36,852 nt of DNA from Methanobacteriota archaeon (GCA_002719815.1 PBET01000033.1:1-36852); one strand, 5' to 3'. Shown: positions 19,385 through 28,152, counted from the stretch's first letter. The notes: a model not told the origin generated them from the letters alone. Translations and numbers: made by a program.

Positions 19385-20086
19385 TCACTCCGGTTGAACC
19401 AAGGTTCCTTCGAATGGCCGTCCTTCCAATGCATCTTCAATTCGACGGATATCTCGACCATCGAGCACGCCAATTCTCAACCCGCATTCAATTGCCCATT
19501 GAACGGCAATAGGGTCAACTGCAGCGCTTTGACCAGGATCAAGAGCCTCTTTCCCTGTAATCTCTTGAAGTTCTGAAAGCGTGAGCATGTCAATCGGCTC
19601 AGCGTCATCATTGGTACGGGGATCTGCTGTGTATACGTGCGATACATTGGTTGCAATGATGACATTTGCAGCACCTGAATCCCGAGCGAAGGCTACACTC
19701 ACCGCATCGGTGGTATGGCCTGGTTTGGTCCCGCCCATCACAACAACATCAAATCGTTCGAAGAGTGTAGCAGCAGTATCGGTACTTGTTGGAACAACAT
19801 CCGCTACGTTGCAGCCGATTTCTGCCAACATCGTTTGAAGGATTGTTGCATTCAACCGTGTTGCAGCAATGCCGATTTCATCGAGTTGATATCGGTCTTT
19901 GACAAGATGTTCTGCCAGTTGAATCCCATCTCGTGCAGGTTTTCCCCCACCAATGACCAAACCGATTTTGCGTCCATTCCCTTCGAGATGAACAATGGTC
20001 TGTCGAAGTTGACCGAGCCATGTCTTGACATCATGGTCGCCATAGAGGAGCGAGCCTCCCAATGCGATGATGGCTGGTGCGACCAT
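19385..20086 (-). CDS. pyrH: UMP kinase (archaeal type, amino-acid kinase superfamily)
   Basis: IIALGGSLLYGD, GLVIGGGKPARDGI, FDVVVMGGTKPGHTTDAV, VSHVYTADPRTNDDAEPI. Confidence 0.88.
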   Translation of the reverse strand: MVAPAIIALGGSLLYGDHDVKTWLGQLRQTIVHLEGNGRKIGLVIGGGKPARDGIQLAEHLVKDRYQLDEIGIAATRLNATILQTMLAEIGCNVADVVPTSTDTAATLFERFDVVVMGGTKPGHTTDAVSVAFARDSGAANVIIATNVSHVYTADPRTNDDAEPIDMLTLSELQEITGKEALDPGQSAAVDPIAVQWAIECGLRIGVLDGRDIRRIEDALEGRPFEGTLVQPE

Positions 20087-20116
20087 AGAAACGCCTCGAC
20101 AAGGCGTTTCTTATGG
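20083..20116 (-). promoter_or_regulatory. strong inverted repeat overlapping the UMP kinase start codon
   Basis: Minus strand CCAT-A-AGAAACGCCT-TGTCG-AGGCGTTTCT-ATGG: 10-bp perfect stem, 5-nt loop, 4 further pairs after a 1-nt bulge; the ATG of pyrH lies in the terminal pairs. Confidence 0.55.
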
Positions 20117-20186
20117 CTTGTCCTACGAAATTCAAGGCGAGAGTTGAAAACCCTTGGTCCGACCCCAACAGACAGGGGGTCGAAAC

Positions 20187-21434
20187 GTGTCAGATGATGG
20201 TGAACTCGCAACGCGTCGGCTTCGCCTCAAACTTGCGCTTGAGGACCTGCGAGAAATGAAGGGGTTTGGTACTGAACTCGTCACGGTTATTATTCCGCCA
20301 GACCGACAAATTAGTGATGCTCGTTCATTGCTTCAAAATGAGCATGGGCAGGCAGCCAACATTAAGTCCAAGTCCACTCGAAAGAATGTACAAGGGGCGA
20401 TTGAATCAGCAATATCGTCGCTCTCTCGTTTCAAAACACCCGGAGAGCGAGGCATTGCTCTGTTTACAGGGGCGATTATTGTTGGTAATAATAAGACACG
20501 GCAAACAACCGTCGTCATCGATGATCCTCCTCAGGAATTGCTTTCATTCCGTTATCGATGCGACTCAACGTTCGAATTAACGCAACTTGAGGATATGCTC
20601 GTCGATAAGCGGTCCTATGGTTTGTTTGTCATCGATCGTTCTGAAGCAGCGTATGGTATCGCCTCAGGAAAACGGATTCACGTTCAGGAGCATCTCGTTT
20701 CCAACATTATGGGCAAACACCGACAAGGAGGTCAGTCTGCCCAACGTTTTGAGCGATTGATCGAAGAAGCGGCTCATAATTTCTTTAAGCGAGCGACTGA
20801 ACACGCATGTTCCTATTGGCTTCCGAATCTCGAAAACATTCAGGCCATCATTATCGGTGGGCCAGGGGCAACCAAGGACTATGTTGTTCGCAATGATTAC
20901 TTCCATCATGAAATTGCTAAAAAAATTGCTAAGACGCATTTCGATGTTGGTTATTCCAACGAATCTGGCGTTCGTGAACTTGTCGATAATGCGGGTGCAT
21001 TGATGGGTGAGATTGAATTGGATGCTGAGCGGCAAATCATGAATCGATTCCTAGCTGAATTGATCAAACCTCAGCCACGAGCAACCTACGGTGAGATGAT
21101 GCTACGTCAGGCGCTTGAACAGGGTGCAGTCGATACACTCCTCATCTCTGAGAATATGCGAAAGAATTCAGTGGAAATCGAATGCGGAGGCTGCGGTCAT
21201 ACGTGGACTGCATCGGTTGCTCGGACCGAGGAACTTCCAGAATGCCCTTCATGTGGAGTAAGTAATGACTCACATAAGGAACTATCCAACATCTCTTTGA
21301 TCGATGTTCTCAGTGAAATGGCTGCAAAATCAAACAGTGAAATTGCGTTCATTTCAATCGATACTGAAGAAGGTGCACAACTTGCACATGGTTTTGGCGG
21401 CCTCGCTGCAATCCTTCGTTATCCAATGATGTGA
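20187..21434 (+). CDS. peptide chain release factor aRF1
   Basis: NIKS (QAANIKSKSTRKNV), GGQ (KHRQGGQSAQRFERLIEEAAHNFF), C-terminal Zn ribbon. GTG at 20187 preceded by GGGGGT; the track start at 20154 is TTG. Confidence 0.95.
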   Translation: MSDDGELATRRLRLKLALEDLREMKGFGTELVTVIIPPDRQISDARSLLQNEHGQAANIKSKSTRKNVQGAIESAISSLSRFKTPGERGIALFTGAIIVGNNKTRQTTVVIDDPPQELLSFRYRCDSTFELTQLEDMLVDKRSYGLFVIDRSEAAYGIASGKRIHVQEHLVSNIMGKHRQGGQSAQRFERLIEEAAHNFFKRATEHACSYWLPNLENIQAIIIGGPGATKDYVVRNDYFHHEIAKKIAKTHFDVGYSNESGVRELVDNAGALMGEIELDAERQIMNRFLAELIKPQPRATYGEMMLRQALEQGAVDTLLISENMRKNSVEIECGGCGHTWTASVARTEELPECPSCGVSNDSHKELSNISLIDVLSEMAAKSNSEIAFISIDTEEGAQLAHGFGGLAAILRYPMM

Positions 21435-21443
21435 GGTGTTGAA

Positions 21444-23213
21444 TTGAGAGTACTTGAAACCGTCATTTCTTCACATCTTGCGGATCTTCTCTCCAAGAAA
21501 GGTCTCGAAAAATCCACTTGGGCATCGATGTTGCAGCCGAGTCGAGAAGCGAGTCAAGGTGATTTGACCTTGCCTTGCTTTCCATTTGCTTCAATGTTGA
21601 AGATGGCCCCACAAGCGATTGCTGATGAACTCGCAGCTTCGTTCCCAGACATTGATGCCTTACTCGATGTCACTTCGATGAATGGGTATCTGAATTTCAT
21701 CGCCAACCCGGAATGGCTCGCAGACACGGTCCTTTCAGGACAGATTCATGTTGGAAATGCGCTTGAGAATACGGGTAAGACTGAAGAACAAGTTCTGATT
21801 GAACACACTTCTGCAAATCCAAACGGTCCTTTCCACGTTGGACGTGCACGTAACGCCATCTTAGGCGATACGTTGGTTCGCCTCAATCGTCTGCATGGTA
21901 ATGATGTCCGTGCAGAATACTATGTTGATGATATGGGGAAACAGGTCGGTGTCCTTGCCTGGGCCCTTGACAATCTCAGTGAAGATGATGTGAATGAACT
22001 CCTTTCTGAGCGAGAACCGCCTTCAGAGCGATGGTTAACGAAGGCAGATCATCAGCGTGTCCGATGGTATCAAGCTGCGCAAGTGTTGCGAAAGGATGCT
22101 GATGAGGATCGAAAAGCGCAGATCGAGCAAGACATTGGAGCGCTCGTCCATGCCAGTGAACATGGCGATGTTGCTGTGTTGGAATCCTTTGAGTCCGCAT
22201 ATACGCCTGTGCTGGACGGGATGCTTGCAACGCTTTCACGTCTTGGGATATCCTATGACACTTTCACCAAAGAATCGAGATTTGTTGTTGATGGAACCGT
22301 TGCAGAATTGATGGAAACATTGGATGCGTTGGACATTGCAGGTACAGCCGACAACGGTGCTGGTTTCCTCGATCTTGGTCAACGTGGTCTGAAAGGAAAG
22401 ACTGAATTCTTCTATAGAAGAGGTGATGGTTCAAGTCTTTATGCGACTCGAGACGTTGCGTACCACATGTGGAAATGGGGCGAATCAAATCGTCTTGTCA
22501 ACGTGCTTGGTGAAGATCACAAATTGCAAGCCAAGCAGGTAGGCCTCACGCTTGAAGAACTTGGCCAACAGCGTCCTGAAGTCCTGTTTTATTCCTTCAT
22601 CAAACTGCCTGAAGGCAAGATGAGTACACGTCAAGGCAATGTTGTCTTCATGGACGACCTTCTCGAGGAAGCACATGCACAAGCCTCCGCAGTTGTTCGA
22701 GAATTGCGACCGGAATACGATGATGCGAAGGTTTCTCTCATCGCTGAAGCGGTTGGAACTGCAGCAGTTCGGTTCAACATCATCAAAGTCAGTCCAGAAA
22801 AAGGGTTCACGTTCCGATGGGAAGAAGCACTTGCCTTTGAGGCAGGATCTGCACCATTCATCATGTATGCACATACTCGTGCGTGTTCAATTGCGAAGCG
22901 TGCCAGCGACCTTCCTTCAACACCCGTCACACGACCAAGTGTGGATGCTATGCCTGAAGGATTGGTTGCCTTGCTTCGTCTCATGTGCACGCACAACGAT
23001 GTGCTCGGACGCTCGGTTCGTGAACAAAAAGCACATCTCTTTGCTCTTCACATGCTTGAACTTGCAACTTCGTACAATGGCTTCTATCGTGATTGTCCCG
23101 TTGTACGCGATGGTCAAGTTGATGGATTCGCTTATGCAATCAGCGAAATGGCTCGAAACTTGATGCGCACTGGTCTTGAAGGACTTGGAATTACGCCAAT
23201 TGAAGAGATGTAA
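21444..23213 (+). CDS. argS: arginyl-tRNA synthetase
   Basis: EHTSANPNGPFHVGRARNAILGDTL, YYVDDMGKQ, LPEGKMSTRQGNVV. TTG start at 21444 preceded by GAGGTG. Confidence 0.95.
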   Translation: MRVLETVISSHLADLLSKKGLEKSTWASMLQPSREASQGDLTLPCFPFASMLKMAPQAIADELAASFPDIDALLDVTSMNGYLNFIANPEWLADTVLSGQIHVGNALENTGKTEEQVLIEHTSANPNGPFHVGRARNAILGDTLVRLNRLHGNDVRAEYYVDDMGKQVGVLAWALDNLSEDDVNELLSEREPPSERWLTKADHQRVRWYQAAQVLRKDADEDRKAQIEQDIGALVHASEHGDVAVLESFESAYTPVLDGMLATLSRLGISYDTFTKESRFVVDGTVAELMETLDALDIAGTADNGAGFLDLGQRGLKGKTEFFYRRGDGSSLYATRDVAYHMWKWGESNRLVNVLGEDHKLQAKQVGLTLEELGQQRPEVLFYSFIKLPEGKMSTRQGNVVFMDDLLEEAHAQASAVVRELRPEYDDAKVSLIAEAVGTAAVRFNIIKVSPEKGFTFRWEEALAFEAGSAPFIMYAHTRACSIAKRASDLPSTPVTRPSVDAMPEGLVALLRLMCTHNDVLGRSVREQKAHLFALHMLELATSYNGFYRDCPVVRDGQVDGFAYAISEMARNLMRTGLEGLGITPIEEM

Positions 23214-23720
23214 TCATTCAGTTTGCTGATTGGATGATGCATACATCGCTTGTGTTACAGTATCTGGATGTTCATCGGTAGCTGCGAGGACATCCGCACC
23301 AATCGTTCGCAGTTCATTGTACGCTTCTTCGATCTCTTTGACTTGTTTCAAGAATCGAAGTGGTGGCCAGCCACAATCGATAATCTCGGGGTCGACTGTA
23401 CTCTGTTCAATCCAAGCTGAACATTGTGAACCATAGCAAAGTGCAGAGAGGTGTTCCAAGTCCACCCAAAAGGTTCGTCGTTGACAGACGGGACAGATTT
23501 TTCCTTCAAGTGTGGAGAGAACGGTCATCCCATCCTCACCAACGACATCAACGTCCCAAGCGATTATGGTCGCCTGTTGGAGGTTCATTTGCTCACTTTT
23601 GCCAAGAAAGGTCTTCATGACCTCCCAGGCGATTTGTTCAGTACTGAAACAACCTAGGCCAATCGCGTTCCCATCCGCTTCAAGGACGGATGGAACAAAC
23701 ACACGCTTGGGTGAATCCAT
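23214..23720 (-). CDS. hypothetical protein with CxxC...CxxxxC element
   Basis: ATG at 23720 (MDSPKRVFVPSVLEADGNAIGLGCFSTEQIAWEVMKTFLG...); ICPVCQRRTFWVDLEHLSALCYGSQCSAW. Confidence 0.6.
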   Translation of the reverse strand: MDSPKRVFVPSVLEADGNAIGLGCFSTEQIAWEVMKTFLGKSEQMNLQQATIIAWDVDVVGEDGMTVLSTLEGKICPVCQRRTFWVDLEHLSALCYGSQCSAWIEQSTVDPEIIDCGWPPLRFLKQVKEIEEAYNELRTIGADVLAATDEHPDTVTQAMYASSNQQTE

Positions 23721-23773
23721 GCATCGCCTTGAAACCCAAGGCCTTTGAATGCTCGCATATTTGTTGTAAAGAT

Positions 23774-24139
23774 TCAACGATTCCACGTGTATTCGATAAA
23801 AGGCAATCCACCCGGATGCGGAAGAGGCGCTTCAGGCTTCTCAATTCTGATGAAGATTGTTTCAACATTGCTTGATTGTTGAATAATTTCAGATATTTGT
23901 ACCGCCATCGATTCCAGTAGTCGAATTGGTGGAGAATCAAGAACGATGGCATCAATGGCAGATTGCAGTTGTGCATAATCCAACGTGGTTCCGAGTTGAC
24001 CATCTTCAATGGGTCCTGAAAGGTCAACTCGAATCGAGATGTTGAACGGTTGTGCACGCTCATGCTCTTCGTCAAAATAGCCATGAATGCCATGAACAAG
24101 ATAGTCATCAAGTCCAACCGAGATTGGCAAAGTGATCAC
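23774..24139 (-). CDS. folB: dihydroneopterin aldolase (FolB-like)
   Basis: VHGIHGYFDEEHERAQPFNISIRVDLSG, TTLDYAQLQSAIDAIV, RLLESMAVQISEII, IRIEKPEAPLPHPGG. Confidence 0.82.
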   Translation of the reverse strand: MITLPISVGLDDYLVHGIHGYFDEEHERAQPFNISIRVDLSGPIEDGQLGTTLDYAQLQSAIDAIVLDSPPIRLLESMAVQISEIIQQSSNVETIFIRIEKPEAPLPHPGGLPFIEYTWNR

Positions 24140-24426
24140 TCCTCATCGCGCTCATGAACCCAGATCAGATGATACCCGAATTGAGTTTTGACCGGTGATG
24201 AGACTGTCTTGAGTGGTGTACTCCAGACTGCCTCCTCAAATTCACGGACCATGTTGCCTTTACGGAACCAACCAAGGTCACCGCCACGTTGGGAAGATGG
24301 GCAGGTGGATTTCTTTCGCGCAAATTTCTGAAAATCCTTGAGCTTTCCAATCTTTTCTGAAATTTGAACCGCCTCGGATTTTGAAGCCACCAAAATGTGT
24401 GAAGCGTGTGCGCTTGGTTTTACCAT
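24136..24426 (-). CDS. parvulin-type peptidyl-prolyl cis-trans isomerase
   Basis: HASHILVASKSEAVQI...ARKKSTCPSSQRGGDLGWFRKGNMVREFEEAVWSTPLKTVSSPVKTQFGYHLIWV. Confidence 0.93.
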   Translation of the reverse strand: MVKPSAHASHILVASKSEAVQISEKIGKLKDFQKFARKKSTCPSSQRGGDLGWFRKGNMVREFEEAVWSTPLKTVSSPVKTQFGYHLIWVHERDEE

Positions 24427-24463
24427 AACCTGCCGACTCGCAACGCCTTCTTGAACTCAACGC

Positions 24464-26209
24464 TCATGCAAAGACGGGCCATCCAAGGTGTCGGATGTAG
24501 GTCCCATAGGCGATGACGGAGACGCCCAATGATTCCTCATTGAAGCGGTCCATTGTATCTGCATAGGAGTGATACTCCCAAGAACCTGAGCCATAACAAG
24601 TCAATGCATTACCTGTGACGCCATCGGGGAGATCGTACACAAATGGCCCGTGGTCTGAATTGTATGGCATCCCATCTGGTTCACCTTTCTCGCCCAATAA
24701 GAGGCCAGTCGAGACAGAATATTTCGGGAAAAGATCTGGACGCTCATCCTCGAGGACATCAAAAATGTCTTTCATGGCATTGATGTCTTCTTTGGAATTC
24801 GAGAAGAAGCGAAGAGAATTACCTCTATTTGCGATGTCAATGTCCACATGGTTCATGTCGAGGTTGATGTAAAGACGAAGATTTCGAGCGAGTTCGTCAG
24901 CATTTGCGCCAACGTATGCTTTGCTTCCCCACAAACCTTCCTCTTCTCCACCCCATGTGCAAAATCGAATCGTGTATTCAGGCTCGCCACTTTCATTTGC
25001 AACCATAGCGATTTGGCGGGCCATTTCCAGCACGGTAGCAGTTCCTGATGTATCATCGACAGCTCCTTGTGCATGGTACACCGTATCATGATGAGCACCG
25101 ACGATGATCAAATCGTCGCTCTTTCCATACAACGTTCCGCAAGGGACACTGACCGATAGGTCGCCTGCATTATCAACGTCCGAAAACAGACGAAGGTATG
25201 CTCCTTGGGATGCTAAATCAAGCATTTGATTTCCAGTATTGTTTGAAACGGCAATGAACGGGATATTTTCTGGAATAGAACCACTGTTTGCTGCTTTCAT
25301 CTCATCGACTCGAATCGATTTGAAAATAGGAATACAATCGTCGGATACGATTTGACCACAATTGGATTGATTGTTAATTCGGAAGATTCCTGCTAAACTA
25401 AATTCTGCTGCTTTGATGTAGATTCCAGTATTTCCATCGACGCTGTTCCCGCCTCGAACAATGCCAACTTTTCCAGTGGCCGCGCCCCACAAGCCATCGT
25501 CTGTCCCGTCACCAAGGTCGATCAATTCCATCTCTTGACCAAATTGAATATCTGCTGAGCCTGAATATCCTTGCAGAACAAATTCTGTTCGATGTTCAAA
25601 TTCTGTGATTGCACCAACGCCACTGTTGCAGGCAGCCCCGCTTACGATGCCACCAAAGATTCCATCAGCAGGAGGAATGCACATGGAGACAATCGGTGCG
25701 CTGTTGATCGCAAACATCGGTACAGGATAGGTGTTCAATTGTGGCGAATAGCCCATCTCAGTGAGGTTGTCGAGAATCATTTGTGCTCCAGCAGCCTCTT
25801 CAGCGCTTCCTGACATACGTCCTTCCCATTCAGGATGACCTAAGTTCACGAGTTCTTGGGCATACCATCGAGTCTTTTCAGCGTCGAACCCAATTGGTTG
25901 ATAGATGGGTTCATCTTCGCCAAAACCAAGAATTTGAGGATTCAAGATGACGAGTGTCAAGAGTAAAACCGCTGCAATGGAGCCGACTGTTTGTGCTAGA
26001 TTGAATTGTCCAATGACATTTCTTGTCCATATTGAGGTTCCCAGTTCGATGGTTTTCTCTTCGTTGGTCGCATTCAATCGTTGAATAAGATCGGCTTTTT
26101 TTCCTGATTTGGGTAAACCCTTCTCATCGAGCATTGCTTTGAGCTGATTCACAGTCAAGGATTCAAGCGAAACGTCATCGCTCATACCACCATCAAATGC
26201 TTTGCTCAT
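24464..26209 (-). CDS. M28 family metallopeptidase with N-terminal SAP domain and single TM
   Basis: SAP: LESLTVNQLKAMLDEKGLPKSGKKADLIQRLNA; TM: FNLAQTVGSIAAVLLLTLVILNP; M28: VGAHHDTVYHAQGAVDDTSGTATVLEMAR, WGGEEEGLWGS, SDHGPF. Confidence 0.9.
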   Translation of the reverse strand: MSKAFDGGMSDDVSLESLTVNQLKAMLDEKGLPKSGKKADLIQRLNATNEEKTIELGTSIWTRNVIGQFNLAQTVGSIAAVLLLTLVILNPQILGFGEDEPIYQPIGFDAEKTRWYAQELVNLGHPEWEGRMSGSAEEAAGAQMILDNLTEMGYSPQLNTYPVPMFAINSAPIVSMCIPPADGIFGGIVSGAACNSGVGAITEFEHRTEFVLQGYSGSADIQFGQEMELIDLGDGTDDGLWGAATGKVGIVRGGNSVDGNTGIYIKAAEFSLAGIFRINNQSNCGQIVSDDCIPIFKSIRVDEMKAANSGSIPENIPFIAVSNNTGNQMLDLASQGAYLRLFSDVDNAGDLSVSVPCGTLYGKSDDLIIVGAHHDTVYHAQGAVDDTSGTATVLEMARQIAMVANESGEPEYTIRFCTWGGEEEGLWGSKAYVGANADELARNLRLYINLDMNHVDIDIANRGNSLRFFSNSKEDINAMKDIFDVLEDERPDLFPKYSVSTGLLLGEKGEPDGMPYNSDHGPFVYDLPDGVTGNALTCYGSGSWEYHSYADTMDRFNEESLGVSVIAYGTYIRHLGWPVFA

Positions 26210-26233
26210 TTGAACCCGTTGCCTCGATGCATC

Positions 26234-26809
26234 TCAATCGTCGAGTTCTTCACCCGTCCATCGTTTGCCGATGGTATGTTCAAGGCCAATCTGGTCAAGA
26301 ATTCGAGCCACAACAAAGTCAACCATGTCATCGATTGACGTCGGATGGTTGTAGAAACCAGGTGATGCTGGGATGACGACTGTGCCCCATGCAGAGAGTT
26401 TTGCCATGTTTTCGAGATGAACGGTAGCATAAGGCGCTTCTCGTGGAACGATGATGAGTTTCCTACGCTCCTTCATGGCAACGATTGCAGATCGTGTGAT
26501 GAGATTGTCACCAATCCCGGCTGCGAGTTTTCCGAGTGTTGTACCTGAACAAGGACAGATGACAACGGCATCGATTGGAGCAGATCCCGAGGCAGATTTG
26601 GCGCCAATGTTGGCTTGTTCTTCGAGGAGTGCACCGGTTGATTCAGCGAGTTCTTCTGGAGTTGTATCGCACTCATGCTTCAGTGTAATGCGTCCAGAAT
26701 CGCTGACAACAAGCCGAATCCCAATTCCAAGTTCGTTCAGAACTTGTGCAAGCCGAACGCCGTAGATGGCTCCACTTGCACCGGAAATACCGAGAACGAC
26801 CTCGCCCAT
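26234..26809 (-). CDS. ubiX: flavin prenyltransferase UbiX
   Basis: VVLGISGASGAIYGVRLAQVL, VICPCSGTTLGKLAAGIGDNLITR, KLIIVPREAPYATVHLENM. Confidence 0.94.
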   Translation of the reverse strand: MGEVVLGISGASGAIYGVRLAQVLNELGIGIRLVVSDSGRITLKHECDTTPEELAESTGALLEEQANIGAKSASGSAPIDAVVICPCSGTTLGKLAAGIGDNLITRSAIVAMKERRKLIIVPREAPYATVHLENMAKLSAWGTVVIPASPGFYNHPTSIDDMVDFVVARILDQIGLEHTIGKRWTGEELDD

Positions 26810-26853
26810 GATTCAAATTGGACGCATTCTCATATATGCAGTTGTTTATTTCC

Positions 26854-27480
26854 TCACGCTTGTTTTCGTTGCAAATGCTGTTGCATTTGCTTGACGAGTG
26901 CACGTTCAAGTTGTGTTTTTTCGATTGCATAGCCCAATTGCTTCAACGACGTCGTTGTCGATTCACGTAATCCACATCCTGCAAGATTCTCAACCCGTCC
27001 TTTTGGCGTATCGTAGTTGATGGTAAATCCATGACGGCTGACCCATCGCAAGAATGAGAGTCCAATGCTGCAAATCTTCTTGCCGTCCACCCAAACACCT
27101 TGCATTCTCTCATCTCTGTATCCTGTTATTGCAAGTGCTTCCAAAGATGCTATCACCCATGTTTCGATTTTGGAAATGATGTCTGCTACAGATTTCTCGT
27201 CATCTTTGTTCCAATGAATGATCGGATACACGACCAATTGGCCAGGTCCATGCCATGTTAGGCCACCGCCACGATCGACAGGGTGGCTGGGATAATCCGA
27301 TGGAGGTGCAACTCCATCGTTTCTTGCTCTTGGCCCAACCGTAACAATTTCTGGATGTTCCAAAAAGAGAAGTGTATCTGGGATGTCGTCATCGATACGT
27401 TGTTGTTGCAATGTTGACATCATTTCGAGTGCATCGGTGTATTCCACGATGCCAAGAATGCGCACGTCAACGGATTGCAT
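26854..27480 (-). CDS. lipB: lipoyl(octanoyl) transferase
   Basis: LLFLEHPEIVTVGPRA, VDRGGGLTWHGPGQLVVYPI, GVWVDGKKICSIGLSFLRWVSRHGFTINY, AGCGL. Confidence 0.94.
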   Translation of the reverse strand: MQSVDVRILGIVEYTDALEMMSTLQQQRIDDDIPDTLLFLEHPEIVTVGPRARNDGVAPPSDYPSHPVDRGGGLTWHGPGQLVVYPIIHWNKDDEKSVADIISKIETWVIASLEALAITGYRDERMQGVWVDGKKICSIGLSFLRWVSRHGFTINYDTPKGRVENLAGCGLRESTTTSLKQLGYAIEKTQLERALVKQMQQHLQRKQA

Positions 27481-27489
27481 GTTCGTTCC

Positions 27490-27939
27490 TCAGTATTGTC
27501 CAGATGAACCGAATCCACCAACGCCGCGTTCAGTAGACTCCAAATCACTGAAATCAACTTCTTCGATGTGTACCAACGGTACCGGAGCGAACAACATTTG
27601 TGCAACACGTTCGCCTTTGCCCACAGTAAATGTATCGCCTTCACCAATCCAAGTGGCGAGTACCTTCAGTTCACCACGATAGTCTGAATCAATGGTTCCA
27701 ACGCCGTTTGGAAGGATCATGCCTTTCTTTCCAAGCGAGGATCGGCATCGTATCTGCCCCTCCCAACCTTCTGGAATCGCACATGCCAATCCAGTTGGTA
27801 TCATGACCGATGCGCCTTTCGGTACAATCGTTTCTTCAAGAGCATACAAATCCCATCCTGCAGCTTGTGCGCTTCCTTGTGTTGGAAGTTGAGCCGCTGC
27901 ATCCAGTTTTGCAAATTTCACCTGAATCTCGTTTCGCAT
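27490..27939 (-). CDS. dut: dUTP diphosphatase
   Basis: QAAGWDLYA, RCRSSLGKKGMILPNGVGTIDSDYRGELKV, GERVAQMLFAPV, ERGVGGFGSSGQ. Confidence 0.96.
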   Translation of the reverse strand: MRNEIQVKFAKLDAAAQLPTQGSAQAAGWDLYALEETIVPKGASVMIPTGLACAIPEGWEGQIRCRSSLGKKGMILPNGVGTIDSDYRGELKVLATWIGEGDTFTVGKGERVAQMLFAPVPLVHIEEVDFSDLESTERGVGGFGSSGQY

Positions 27940-28037
27940 GGTTTTGCCTTGGCTCGGTGGTTCATGGAGTCTTTGATGAAATTCCAGTGGAAATCAAGGT
28001 AGAATTCGGCTCAAAAATATCACAAATCAATTTTGGA

Positions 28038-28061
28038 AAATCGGTTCTTATAGAAATCGGT
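28038..28061. repeat. 8-bp direct repeat AAATCGGT (28038-28045, 28054-28061)
   Basis: Read directly; 16-bp period, upstream of nrdB, spanning ...TTCTTATAG.... Confidence 0.3.
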
Positions 28062-28136
28062 CGTTCCCAAGCATTTATTGGCGCAGTCCCCTGTTCTAAT
28101 GTCCTTTGAAAACACGCATTTATCTTCCTCGGACAT

Positions 28137-28152
28137 GCACATATTTATGTGC
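28137..28152. promoter_or_regulatory. palindrome GCACATA-TT-TATGTGC upstream of the likely nrdB start
   Basis: Perfect 7+2+7 inverted repeat, 49 bp before the ATG at 28201; regulatory role is inference. Confidence 0.35.
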
